64,000 nt of DNA from an uncultured Christensenellaceae bacterium (lineage in GTDB: Bacteria; Bacillota; Clostridia; Christensenellales; UBA3700): the NCBI GenBank assembly GCA_944380355.1, contig CALWHJ010000001.1, positions 124,001-188,000 of the forward strand, read 5' to 3'. The translations under genes and the position numbers were made by a program. The notes beneath the pieces are model-generated. The model saw only the letters and a program-made list of their open reading frames with translations. It was not told where the DNA came from and made no database searches. Below are positions 41,649-49,400 of this stretch, one piece after another (the first letter of the stretch is position 1; each line of letters begins with the position of its first letter).

Positions 41649-42623
41649 TTAAGCCTCCTTCTTTGCTTTCTTGGAATCTTTGAGCGCCTCTTCTGCGTTG
41701 GCAATCATTTGTTTGAGCGCTTCGTACTGCCAATCCATCATCTGGCGTCTGGAAACGGGCTGAGTATGACCTATACCCTTTGCCTCGTCTATTCTGTGGA
41801 AAATCTTTCTCCACTTGTCGATATGTTCGAACTTGATGCCGAAGAACAGCCAGCCTATGCGGTGGAAAAGTTTCTTATTGTCGGCATACTTGCCCGTATG
41901 AGGCTCCATGGTCATGAAACCGTCGTAGCCTCTCTTGACGAGGTCGTTGACAACGTTTTGATAGTCGCCTATGCCAAGACCGAGGGGTACCTCAACCTTT
42001 TCGGGAGAACAGTCTTTGACGTGATAGTATACGGTTACGTCTTTGAGCATCTCGTATGCGGAAGGCACGTCCACTCCGCACTGTACGTAGTTGGAAGCGT
42101 CAAAGCAAAGTTGGAACTGAGGGTCGTTGATTTCCTTGTAGAGTTGGAGAACTCTCTCGGGAACGTCCGCCCAGATTCTCTTCTCGTTTTCGTGGAGAAG
42201 CACCACGTCCGTACCCTTGACTTTTTCGAGGAAGCCTCTTATTCTCTTGACCACTACGGGGAAATCCAAATCGTACTTACCGCTCAGACCTCTGAACGAA
42301 AACATACGTATGTATTTGCAGCCCATCAGCTGACAAATCTTGACGAGTTCTTCGAGTTTTTTGAGTTGGGACTCGTAAGCCTTGTCGTCGTAAAGACCTA
42401 TCTTACCGATAGGCGAGCCTATCGAAGAAAACTTCACGCCGTACTCGTCGAGCATGGGCTTGACATCCTTTTCAAACTCTTCGAGCGTGTAGTCGGCAAT
42501 ATTTTTGCCGTTTATTTTTCTGGGACAGAGATAACTTTCTCCGTACGCCTTGACGGTTTCGAGCTGAGTCTTCAAATCTCCGCTGACTTCGTCATAAAAT
42601 CCTGAAATTTTGATATTAGCCAT
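41649..42623 (-). CDS. Xylose-isomerase-like TIM-barrel protein (sugar isomerase/epimerase family)
   Basis: A 324-residue AP-endonuclease-2-like TIM barrel. Metal-site residues expected in the family are visible: VLLHENEKRIW (Glu), LCFDASNYVQCG (Asp), YYHVKDCSPEKV (His, Lys, Asp) and GFMTMEPHTG (Glu). Family members isomerise, epimerise or eliminate sugars and inositols. It sits between two Gfo/Idh/MocA genes. The same pairing of an oxidoreductase and this fold occurs in enzymes that cleave glycosides through 3-keto intermediates (for example DgpA with DgpC), so a lyase role is possible. Ribosome site GGGAGGAT. Confidence 0.85.
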   Translation of the reverse strand: MANIKISGFYDEVSGDLKTQLETVKAYGESYLCPRKINGKNIADYTLEEFEKDVKPMLDEYGVKFSSIGSPIGKIGLYDDKAYESQLKKLEELVKICQLMGCKYIRMFSFRGLSGKYDLDFPVVVKRIRGFLEKVKGTDVVLLHENEKRIWADVPERVLQLYKEINDPQFQLCFDASNYVQCGVDVPSAYEMLKDVTVYYHVKDCSPEKVEVPLGLGIGDYQNVVNDLVKRGYDGFMTMEPHTGKYADNKKLFHRIGWLFFGIKFEHIDKWRKIFHRIDEAKGIGHTQPVSRRQMMDWQYEALKQMIANAEEALKDSKKAKKEA

Positions 42624-42657
42624 AATATCCTCCCGATATTTTTATGTATTATTCGCT

Positions 42658-43818
42658 TTAAGCGTTTGTGTTCTCTTTTTTGATTGCCGACTTTTCCTCG
42701 GCTATTTTTTTGTTGAGTGCTTTGACGTATTCTTGCGTATCGACGGGGACTTTTACTTGAGCACCTTTCCACGCCGACATATTGATTGCGTTGATAATAG
42801 TCAATCCGTTTATTCCGTCGTTTACGTCGGCTATAAGACGAGACTTGTCCCTCGTAGCGATAACTTCGACAAAATTGTTGAGCACTCGTGCCTGCTGACC
42901 GTTGATACCGTCGTATATGAGTCGGAAAAGTCCGTAGGAATAAGTATACTTCTTGCGCTTTTTATCTTCTCTGTTGCCGTAGTCTCTCTTTGCACGCGCG
43001 TTGACCGTGGGCTCGGGATATTTGTTGAGATAATATATCATCTTGTGCTTGTCTATGACTATCTTACCGTTTTCGCCCGCGATCTCCAATCTGTTGGTGC
43101 CCGGCAATTCGTGCGTACTCGCCGTGAATACGCCCTCGAATCCTTCGTAACTCATTATTGCCGTAACATCGTTTTCCGTAGTGATGTCTCTGCCCACCGT
43201 CTTGCATACCGCATAGATTTGCGAAGGCATTCCTAAGAGCCACTGCCATATATCGAGTTGATGTACGCATTGATTGATGAGCGTGCCGCCGCCTTCGCCC
43301 GACCAGCTGGCTCTCCATCCGCCCATGTTGTAATAGTACTGCGAACGGTACCAGTCCGTAACAATGAAATTTACTCTCTTTACGGGGCCTATCTTTCCCT
43401 CGTCTATAAGCTGCTTTGCTTTTGCATACATTCTGTTGGTGCGCTGATTGAGCATCATCGCGCCTATAAGGTCAGGTTTTTTTACAAGTATTTCCCGCAG
43501 GCTTTCCGCCTCTTTGACGGTTACGCTGACAGGCTTTTCTATAAGAAAATCCATATCCCTGTTTGCGCAGTCCTTCGCTATCTCGATATGAGAGTAATGA
43601 GGCGTCGCGATGATTACGCCGTCGGGCTTTTCATTATCGAGCATCTCAATTCTGTCGGTATAGCCTTTTACTTTATACTTGACGCAAAACGCGTCGAGCA
43701 CGCTTTTGTCCGTATCGCACACGGCGACAAGCATAGCATGTTTTACTACGCCTTTGAGAATATTGCGGGCGTGCCTTCCGCCCATTCTGCCTATACCGAT
43801 TACCGCAAGTCTTTTCAT
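42658..43818 (-). CDS. Gfo/Idh/MocA-family oxidoreductase (copy 2)
   Basis: The 386-residue protein has the Rossmann start MKRLAVIGIGRMGGRHA, the canonical EKP segment FLIEKPVSVT and GEGGGTLINQCVHQLDIWQW. It differs from copy 1 in the motif before the catalytic His (INQCVHQLD against INQDPHQLD). The true start is the ATG at 43,818 (GGAGAAAT before it); the frame is open for another 57 codons upstream, but these are Arg-rich and non-conserved in character. Gaps of about 35 bp on both sides. Predicted role: oxidation or reduction of a sugar ring carbon with NAD(P). Confidence 0.9.
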   Translation of the reverse strand: MKRLAVIGIGRMGGRHARNILKGVVKHAMLVAVCDTDKSVLDAFCVKYKVKGYTDRIEMLDNEKPDGVIIATPHYSHIEIAKDCANRDMDFLIEKPVSVTVKEAESLREILVKKPDLIGAMMLNQRTNRMYAKAKQLIDEGKIGPVKRVNFIVTDWYRSQYYYNMGGWRASWSGEGGGTLINQCVHQLDIWQWLLGMPSQIYAVCKTVGRDITTENDVTAIMSYEGFEGVFTASTHELPGTNRLEIAGENGKIVIDKHKMIYYLNKYPEPTVNARAKRDYGNREDKKRKKYTYSYGLFRLIYDGINGQQARVLNNFVEVIATRDKSRLIADVNDGINGLTIINAINMSAWKGAQVKVPVDTQEYVKALNKKIAEEKSAIKKENTNA

Positions 43819-43853
43819 ATTTCTCCGACTGTGATTGTTGTTTGAGTTGATTG

Positions 43854-44480
43854 TTACGCTTCGACGTATTTTCTCACGTCGAGAGGTCTGTTGGTAGTGA
43901 TGTTGCCGTCTATCTTCTTGGCGTACTTTTTCATTACCTCTTCGTCGTCTATCGTAAATACGCTGAGTTTCAAGTCGTACTTCCTGCACTCTTCGAGAAA
44001 CTCGTCGTCAATCTTGGTATACTTTATATTCAAACCCGCAAAGTGAGGATTGGAAAAACTGTCGAGAAGTTCTTTGAGCGCCTTGACGTTTTTGGTGACG
44101 TATTTCAATCCCATACGGTTGAACCAGACTTGTCCGCAGTCCACGTACTGGCTGTCGCTGAGTCTCGCTTCGCCCGTGAAAATCAGATATTCCTCGACGC
44201 CTATCTCCTTCGCAAGGGCGATTACGTCACGTATGATGCCCGTCTGTTTGAGGTCGCAGTTTATCTTGATTTTCTTCTTTTTGACGACTTCGAAAGCGTA
44301 TTTCAATGTGAGTTTTTTCTTATATCCGAAAGGCGAAGGCAGATGCGAAAGATAGAGTAAATCTCCCTTCTTCCATATATCCACTTCGATGGCGTCGGCT
44401 TTGTATTTGTCGATATTGTCGAAATACGCCTGAGTATTTCGACCGGTATTCATCGCTCCGCCGTGTGCAGTAATCATCAT
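43854..44480 (-). CDS. Divergent glycerophosphodiester-phosphodiesterase-like protein
   Basis: The 208-residue TIM-barrel-type protein follows GDPD layout: ITAHGGAMNTGRNT at the start, AIEVDIWKKGDLLYLSHLP and, near the end, GNITTNRPLDV. But catalytic signatures differ: the usual HRG is HGG, the ENT motif is RNT (loss of a metal-ligand Glu) and the HDP motif is SHLP. EVD and two His remain. It may therefore have another substrate or be non-hydrolytic. The ATG overlaps the stop of the PHP gene (ATGA) and has AAGGAG upstream, so the two are coupled. A family with a phosphodiester substrate seems out of place in a sugar locus. Confidence 0.75.
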   Translation of the reverse strand: MMITAHGGAMNTGRNTQAYFDNIDKYKADAIEVDIWKKGDLLYLSHLPSPFGYKKKLTLKYAFEVVKKKKIKINCDLKQTGIIRDVIALAKEIGVEEYLIFTGEARLSDSQYVDCGQVWFNRMGLKYVTKNVKALKELLDSFSNPHFAGLNIKYTKIDDEFLEECRKYDLKLSVFTIDDEEVMKKYAKKIDGNITTNRPLDVRKYVEA

Positions 44481-45967
44481 ATCTTTTTCTCCTTGACGTA
44501 TACGGGACTCGTGAGAAGCACGTCCGCGTACTTGCCCTCGGTAATTCCCGTACCTTCTATTCGCATATATCCTTCTTTTGCGAGATAAATCTCTTCTTCT
44601 ATCGTCTTGCCTTCCGTATACGCGAAGTGGTAATCCTCGCACGCGCTACCAGTAACGGTAAAACTCTCCGCCTTACTGTCAAAGGGATAATCGGGGGCTT
44701 TTGCGCACGATATCTTTATCGTATATCTGCCGGGAGAAACAGTATCTCCGATACCGTAGGAGTGTTCTCCGTCGCTCAGCGAAATATCCGCTTCCCAGCC
44801 CATTGTGATATAAGTTCTGCCGCACTCCACTGCCTGCAAAACGGCGTCGGGCGTAAGTCTGCCGTCGATTCCGAGATACGTGTACGCATACGAAGGACCA
44901 CCCTCGTCGGGAGAATGCCAGTCGTAGCCGTAAAGCGCCGCGAGCCTGTATCCTTTGTCAAGCAGGGAAATCCACTCCCTTTTTGCCCACAAATCCGCGG
45001 GCGATACGTTGGGGTCGTAGTGCGACCACACTTCGTAAGAAGTGAGATAGTCCCAGTTGGTGATATGGAAGTCGTTGTGACAGCCCGCGCACAGCGGCCA
45101 GCCTATTCTCTTGGGGTGAGCGAGCGTGACTATATCCCCGCTCTGTCTCGCCTTTACTATCATGGCGTTGATGTTTTCGGGACGGATATCCAGCCAGTTG
45201 ACGGGACTGTTGCCGCCGATGACTGTCAAATGTCCCCAAAACGTCGTCCATTCTATTCCGCGCGCCACGGTAAGATTGTACTTCTTGCCCCACTCCTCGA
45301 CTGCCTGCACGTTGCTGATTGTGTTGTGGTCGGTAAGGCATATGGCCTTGTATCCTCTCTTGACGGCGTTTTGCACGAGTTCCTTGGGAATCATATCCCC
45401 GTCCGACGCCACCGTATGACAGTGCATTTCTACTCTCTGCCAGGTACGTTTGCCGTCGCAGGCATCGTTGACCGCGCAAAGTTCGCCGTCGTATTTCTCA
45501 ACGGGGAAATTACCTTTTTCGGTATATCCGTCGACCGTAACGTCGATGTCGATATAGTCTGTTACGATGCTGTTGATGCTTGCGGTAAGCGTCCACTTGC
45601 CTGCGCGCACTCTTGTCTTTATAAAGCCGTTGGAAGAATACTCTTCGCTGATAACATGCACTTGATCCGGCTTATGTCTGTGCTCGGTACCGAGTTGTTT
45701 TTCTCCGTCGTCGAGCGACCATGCGATATGATTGGCAAGAGGAAAATTCCTCCTTATCTCCTCATACGAAAATTCCCTGTAAGGCGCGTCCTTTTCGAGA
45801 CACTCTCTCACAAGCGCCGCGCACTTCTTCTCGTCGTATTCGTACTTGGGCGAATAAAACGTCGCGACGGTGATATATTCGAGTCCTTCGGGTACGTCGA
45901 AACTCACTCTTATATGGCTTCTCAGATCCTCGGGCAAAACTTTGATTTTCGTATGAAAAATCTGCAT
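44477..45967 (-). CDS. PHP-domain metallohydrolase, CehA/McbA-like
   Basis: The 496-residue protein has a PHP fold from about residue 180: VEMHCHTVASDGD (two metal His and Asp), AICLTDHNTIS (Asp-His), RGIEWTTFWGHL (Glu, His) and later GYDWHSPDEGG. This is the pattern of CehA/McbA-like metallohydrolases, some of which cleave esters or phosphoesters. The N-terminal 180 residues form a beta-rich domain of unknown type, and the C-terminal 100 residues look like a beta-sandwich. No signal peptide. It starts one base after the upstream gene stop (AAGGAAAT ribosome site). The natural substrate cannot be stated. Confidence 0.85.
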   Translation of the reverse strand: MQIFHTKIKVLPEDLRSHIRVSFDVPEGLEYITVATFYSPKYEYDEKKCAALVRECLEKDAPYREFSYEEIRRNFPLANHIAWSLDDGEKQLGTEHRHKPDQVHVISEEYSSNGFIKTRVRAGKWTLTASINSIVTDYIDIDVTVDGYTEKGNFPVEKYDGELCAVNDACDGKRTWQRVEMHCHTVASDGDMIPKELVQNAVKRGYKAICLTDHNTISNVQAVEEWGKKYNLTVARGIEWTTFWGHLTVIGGNSPVNWLDIRPENINAMIVKARQSGDIVTLAHPKRIGWPLCAGCHNDFHITNWDYLTSYEVWSHYDPNVSPADLWAKREWISLLDKGYRLAALYGYDWHSPDEGGPSYAYTYLGIDGRLTPDAVLQAVECGRTYITMGWEADISLSDGEHSYGIGDTVSPGRYTIKISCAKAPDYPFDSKAESFTVTGSACEDYHFAYTEGKTIEEEIYLAKEGYMRIEGTGITEGKYADVLLTSPVYVKEKKI

Positions 45968-45968
45968 A

Positions 45969-47258
45969 TTATTTCCTTATGTCGGGTATCTCGCTCATTT
46001 CGACGAGTCTGCCGCCCTCGTGTCTGGACAGTTCCGCCGCCGTAACGATTCTGTGACTTTCAATGGTATCCTTGATCCAAGTATACTGCATGGCAGGATC
46101 CTGATTGTTTGTGAGCATACCTACGGTAGCCTTGACGATACCCTGGTCGCCGCCGTAATGTCCCTTGATAACGGGGATAATATTGACGACAATCTTCTTG
46201 GGCTTCTGACCGAAGAGTTGAAGTTTGATTACGCTGCCTCTGTCATCGGCGATGAGAATACCTTTGCTGCCTCTTATCTCAGTATGTCTGTGGTCTTTCT
46301 CGTTGAAAGCGTTGGCGGTGAGGACAATCTTGGTACCGTTTTCCATGAGCATATTGACGGTCTGGCAGTCAGCCACGTCGTTGTCGCATGCGAATACGCA
46401 TCTCGCCCACTGCTTTGCTCTCGCGTCGGTTTTGAGCGCGTTGAGCACGTCCTTCTTCTTTGAAGAAGTACAGAAAGCGTATGTACCCCAAAGGAATTTT
46501 TTCTTACCTCTGCCGATAGCTTTCTTTCTTCCGAGATACTGATGCTCGACCTCGAAGTTACAGGTCATTCTGTGGGGGCAATCAAAGCAGTTGTCGGTCG
46601 CACCCTCGGGTCTGTGTTCGTGGTTAAAGAAAGTCAGCCCGCCGTAAGAATTGAGGCTCTTGCACTTACTGCCCGTAAACCAGTACATAAGGTCCATATC
46701 GTGACAGCACTTTGCAAGAAGCATAGGAGAGGTTTCTTCTTCGCTTCTCCAGTTTCCTCTGACATAGCTGTGACAGAAGTGCCAGTAAGATATGTTTTCG
46801 TCGTGCTTGATAAGCTCGATTTCGCCCAGTACGCCCGTATCTATCATTTCTTTAATCTTTCTGTAATAGTTGGCATATCTCAATACGTGGCAAACAAGTA
46901 CTTTTCTTCCCTGTTTTCTCGCGTACTCCTCGATGTCTAGACATTCTTCGATATTAGGGCTCAAAGGTTTTTCGACGAGGATATCGTATCCCAGTTCCAA
47001 AGCCTTCATTGCGTGCTTGTAGTGGTCTCTGTCCTGAGTAGCTATAAGCATACAATCTGCGACTTTTCCGAGAGCGAAAAAGTCGTTTTCGTCCGTAAAG
47101 CACTTATCTTCGGGCACTTTCCAAAGGTCTTTCACTTTATCGATTTTCGCCTGATATTTATCGCAAATCGCCACGATTTGCACGTCGCCTCTCTTGGCAA
47201 AATGAGTGCCGTAGTTTTTGCCTCTGCTGCCAAGTCCCAGCACTGCTATTTTCAACAT
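45969..47258 (-). CDS. Gfo/Idh/MocA-family oxidoreductase (copy 3) with a cysteine cluster
   Basis: A 429-residue dehydrogenase with Rossmann motif VLGLGSRGKNYG, DILVEKPLSPN (EKP Lys) and SPMLLAKCCHDMDLMYW with the catalytic His. It is only distantly related to copies 1 and 2. After about residue 215 it carries an unusual Cys-rich insertion: NCFDCPHRMTCNFE, with three Cys in CxxC-x4-C spacing, and CVFACDNDVADC further on. These could bind zinc or an iron-sulfur cluster. Ribosome site GAGGGATTT. Placed between uxuB and the PHP gene. Confidence 0.88.
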   Translation of the reverse strand: MLKIAVLGLGSRGKNYGTHFAKRGDVQIVAICDKYQAKIDKVKDLWKVPEDKCFTDENDFFALGKVADCMLIATQDRDHYKHAMKALELGYDILVEKPLSPNIEECLDIEEYARKQGRKVLVCHVLRYANYYRKIKEMIDTGVLGEIELIKHDENISYWHFCHSYVRGNWRSEEETSPMLLAKCCHDMDLMYWFTGSKCKSLNSYGGLTFFNHEHRPEGATDNCFDCPHRMTCNFEVEHQYLGRKKAIGRGKKKFLWGTYAFCTSSKKKDVLNALKTDARAKQWARCVFACDNDVADCQTVNMLMENGTKIVLTANAFNEKDHRHTEIRGSKGILIADDRGSVIKLQLFGQKPKKIVVNIIPVIKGHYGGDQGIVKATVGMLTNNQDPAMQYTWIKDTIESHRIVTAAELSRHEGGRLVEMSEIPDIRK

Positions 47259-47357
47259 AAATCCCTCTTTGTCTTTCTTGTAGTAATATTAAATAACGCC
47301 GTCAAATCATTCTTCGACGGTATGTCCTCTGACATTTGTCCGAGAAACTGTCGCTTA

Positions 47358-48182
47358 TTATACTCCGGAATATGCGGAGAAACCGCCGTCGATAGGCACT
47401 ACGATACCCGTAACGAATCCCGACGCGTCATTGTCGGAAAGCCACATTACGGTACCGAGGAGTTCTTCGGGTTCGCCGAATCTTCTCATAGGCGTGCCTG
47501 CGAGTATCTTGTTTGTTCTTGCGGTAGGATTGCCCTCAGCGTCGAAAAGCAAAGCTCTGTTCTGATTGGTTACGAAGAAACCGGGAGCGATTGCGTTGAC
47601 TCTGATGCCTTCCTGTGCAAAGTGAACTGCAAGCCACTGAGTAAAGTTGGATACGCTTGCCTTTGCGCCCGAATATGCGGGAATTTTGGTCAAAGGTCTG
47701 AATGCGTTCATACTCGAGATATTGAGAATGATTCCTCCTCTGCCCACCATATCCTTTGCAAAAACCTGAGTGGTCAGGAAAGTTGCAAGGAAGTTGAGTT
47801 TGAATACGAAGTCTACGCCGTTTTCGTCGAGGTCGAAGAAAGATATCTTCGCTTCGTCGTCCACGTCGGCAGCATTGAAGTATTCGCTCGTAGTCGTACC
47901 CTTTGGATGATTGCCGCCCGCACCGTTGACGAGAATATCGCACTTGCCGAGCTCTTTGTTGATTTTTTCTTTTGCCTCTTCCATAGTTTTCTTTTCGAGA
48001 CAATTTACTGCATAAGCCTTTGCAATACCACCGTCATTGACGATTTCGTCTACGACTTTCTGCGCGCTCTCGAGCTTCAAATCGAGAACAGCTACCTTTG
48101 CTCCTTTCTTTGCGTATGCCTTTGCAATCGTACTGCAAAGTACGCCGCCTGCACCTGTAATTACTACTACTTTATCTTTCAT
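47358..48182 (-). CDS. uxuB: SDR-family fructuronate reductase / D-mannonate oxidoreductase
   Basis: A 274-residue short-chain dehydrogenase: cofactor loop VVITGAGGVLCSTIA, NGAGGNHPKG (a family-specific variant of NNAG), catalytic Ser in NISSMNAF, YSGAKAS with Tyr-x-x-x-Lys, and the FNAADVDDEAKISFFDLDENG insertion. This sequence type is found next to uxuA in many Bacillota and is taken to reduce D-fructuronate to D-mannonate with NAD(P)H. It replaces the long-chain UxuB of Proteobacteria. Ribosome site AGAGGAAGT. Reaction inferred from family and neighbours. Confidence 0.88.
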   Translation of the reverse strand: MKDKVVVITGAGGVLCSTIAKAYAKKGAKVAVLDLKLESAQKVVDEIVNDGGIAKAYAVNCLEKKTMEEAKEKINKELGKCDILVNGAGGNHPKGTTTSEYFNAADVDDEAKISFFDLDENGVDFVFKLNFLATFLTTQVFAKDMVGRGGIILNISSMNAFRPLTKIPAYSGAKASVSNFTQWLAVHFAQEGIRVNAIAPGFFVTNQNRALLFDAEGNPTARTNKILAGTPMRRFGEPEELLGTVMWLSDNDASGFVTGIVVPIDGGFSAYSGV

Positions 48183-48352
48183 AATTTACTCACTTCCTCA
48201 CTATTATTTTATTAATATTTAAATTCTGTTATTTATCAATACTATATTAGTAGATAACGAAAACTTTGTCTACAAAATAAGCGTCCTCACTGCAAAATCC
48301 AAAAACAGGATTTTATTTCGCATTTTATTCCGCTTATTCCGCGGCAGACGGA

Positions 48353-49399
48353 TTATTTATCCGCCTTTTCTACCGCTTCGATTATTCCTTGCAGATACAT
48401 TGCGCCGAGAGCTCTGTCGTAGAGACCGTAACCGCCTCTGCCCGTTTCTCCCCAAATCATTCTTCCGTGGTCGGGTCTTACGTAACCGTCAAAACCGTCC
48501 TCGTGAAGAGCCTTGATGATAGCGTACATATCGAGACTTCCTTCGCTGGAGAGATGACCGCTTTCCTCAAAGCAGTGGTCGCCCGTAATCTTTATGTTTC
48601 TCAGATGTACGAAAGGCATTCTGCCCTTGCAGGTATGTATCATATGCACGAGGTCGTTGGTCGTAGCTACGCCCAAAGAGCCTGTACAGAAAGTAATGCC
48701 GTTGGCAGGACTGTCCACTATCTTCAAAAATCTCTTGAGATTTTCCTCGTTGGTAATTACTCTGGGAAGTCCGAAAATGCCCCAAGGGGGGTCATCGGGG
48801 TGAATAGCCATTTTGATACCGCTCTCCTCGGCTACGGGAATAACTTCTTTGAGGAATACCGTCATATTCTCCCACAGTTTTTCCTCGTCGACAGCCTTGT
48901 ACTGATTGAGCAAATCCTTGAGTCCTTCTTTCGTGTAGCTCGCATCCCAACCGGGAAGAGACAATTCACTCGTCAAAGGATTGAGATTGAGTACTGTCTG
49001 GTGGTCGTATGCCAAAGCGTTTGAGCCGTCCTTGAGGGGAAGAGCGAGATTGCTTCTCAGCCAGTCGAAAACGGGCATAAAGTTATAGCAAATACATTTT
49101 ACTCCCGCCTTGCCGAGACGTCTTACGTTTTCCTTGTAGTTTTCTATAAGTCCGGGGGCGTTGGCGTTGCCGAGTTTTATATCCTCGTGTACGGGTACGC
49201 TTTCGACAACTTCGAAAGTCAAGCCCTTAGCTTCGATTTTCTTTTTCATAGCGAGTATGGATTCGTTGCTCCAGACTTCGCCCACGGGGGTGTCGTAAAT
49301 CGCCGATACTATACCCTGAATACAAGGCACCTGTCTTATGTAATCGAGCGTAACCTTGTCATCGTCTCCGTACCAGCGGAAAGTCATTTTGAAACTCAT
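48353..49399 (-). CDS. uxuA: Mannonate dehydratase
   Basis: Dehydrates D-mannonate to 2-keto-3-deoxygluconate. The 348-residue TIM-barrel protein has MTFRWYGDDDKVTL at the start, the metal-site segment MAIHPDDPPWGIFGLPR, TFCTGSLGV with the catalytic Cys, VHLRNIK and the C-terminal YVRPDHGRMIWGE. All are diagnostic of UxuA. GGAGGAATAAT precedes the ATG. It follows uxaC by one base. Confidence 0.96.
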   Translation of the reverse strand: MSFKMTFRWYGDDDKVTLDYIRQVPCIQGIVSAIYDTPVGEVWSNESILAMKKKIEAKGLTFEVVESVPVHEDIKLGNANAPGLIENYKENVRRLGKAGVKCICYNFMPVFDWLRSNLALPLKDGSNALAYDHQTVLNLNPLTSELSLPGWDASYTKEGLKDLLNQYKAVDEEKLWENMTVFLKEVIPVAEESGIKMAIHPDDPPWGIFGLPRVITNEENLKRFLKIVDSPANGITFCTGSLGVATTNDLVHMIHTCKGRMPFVHLRNIKITGDHCFEESGHLSSEGSLDMYAIIKALHEDGFDGYVRPDHGRMIWGETGRGGYGLYDRALGAMYLQGIIEAVEKADK

Positions 49400-49400
49400 A

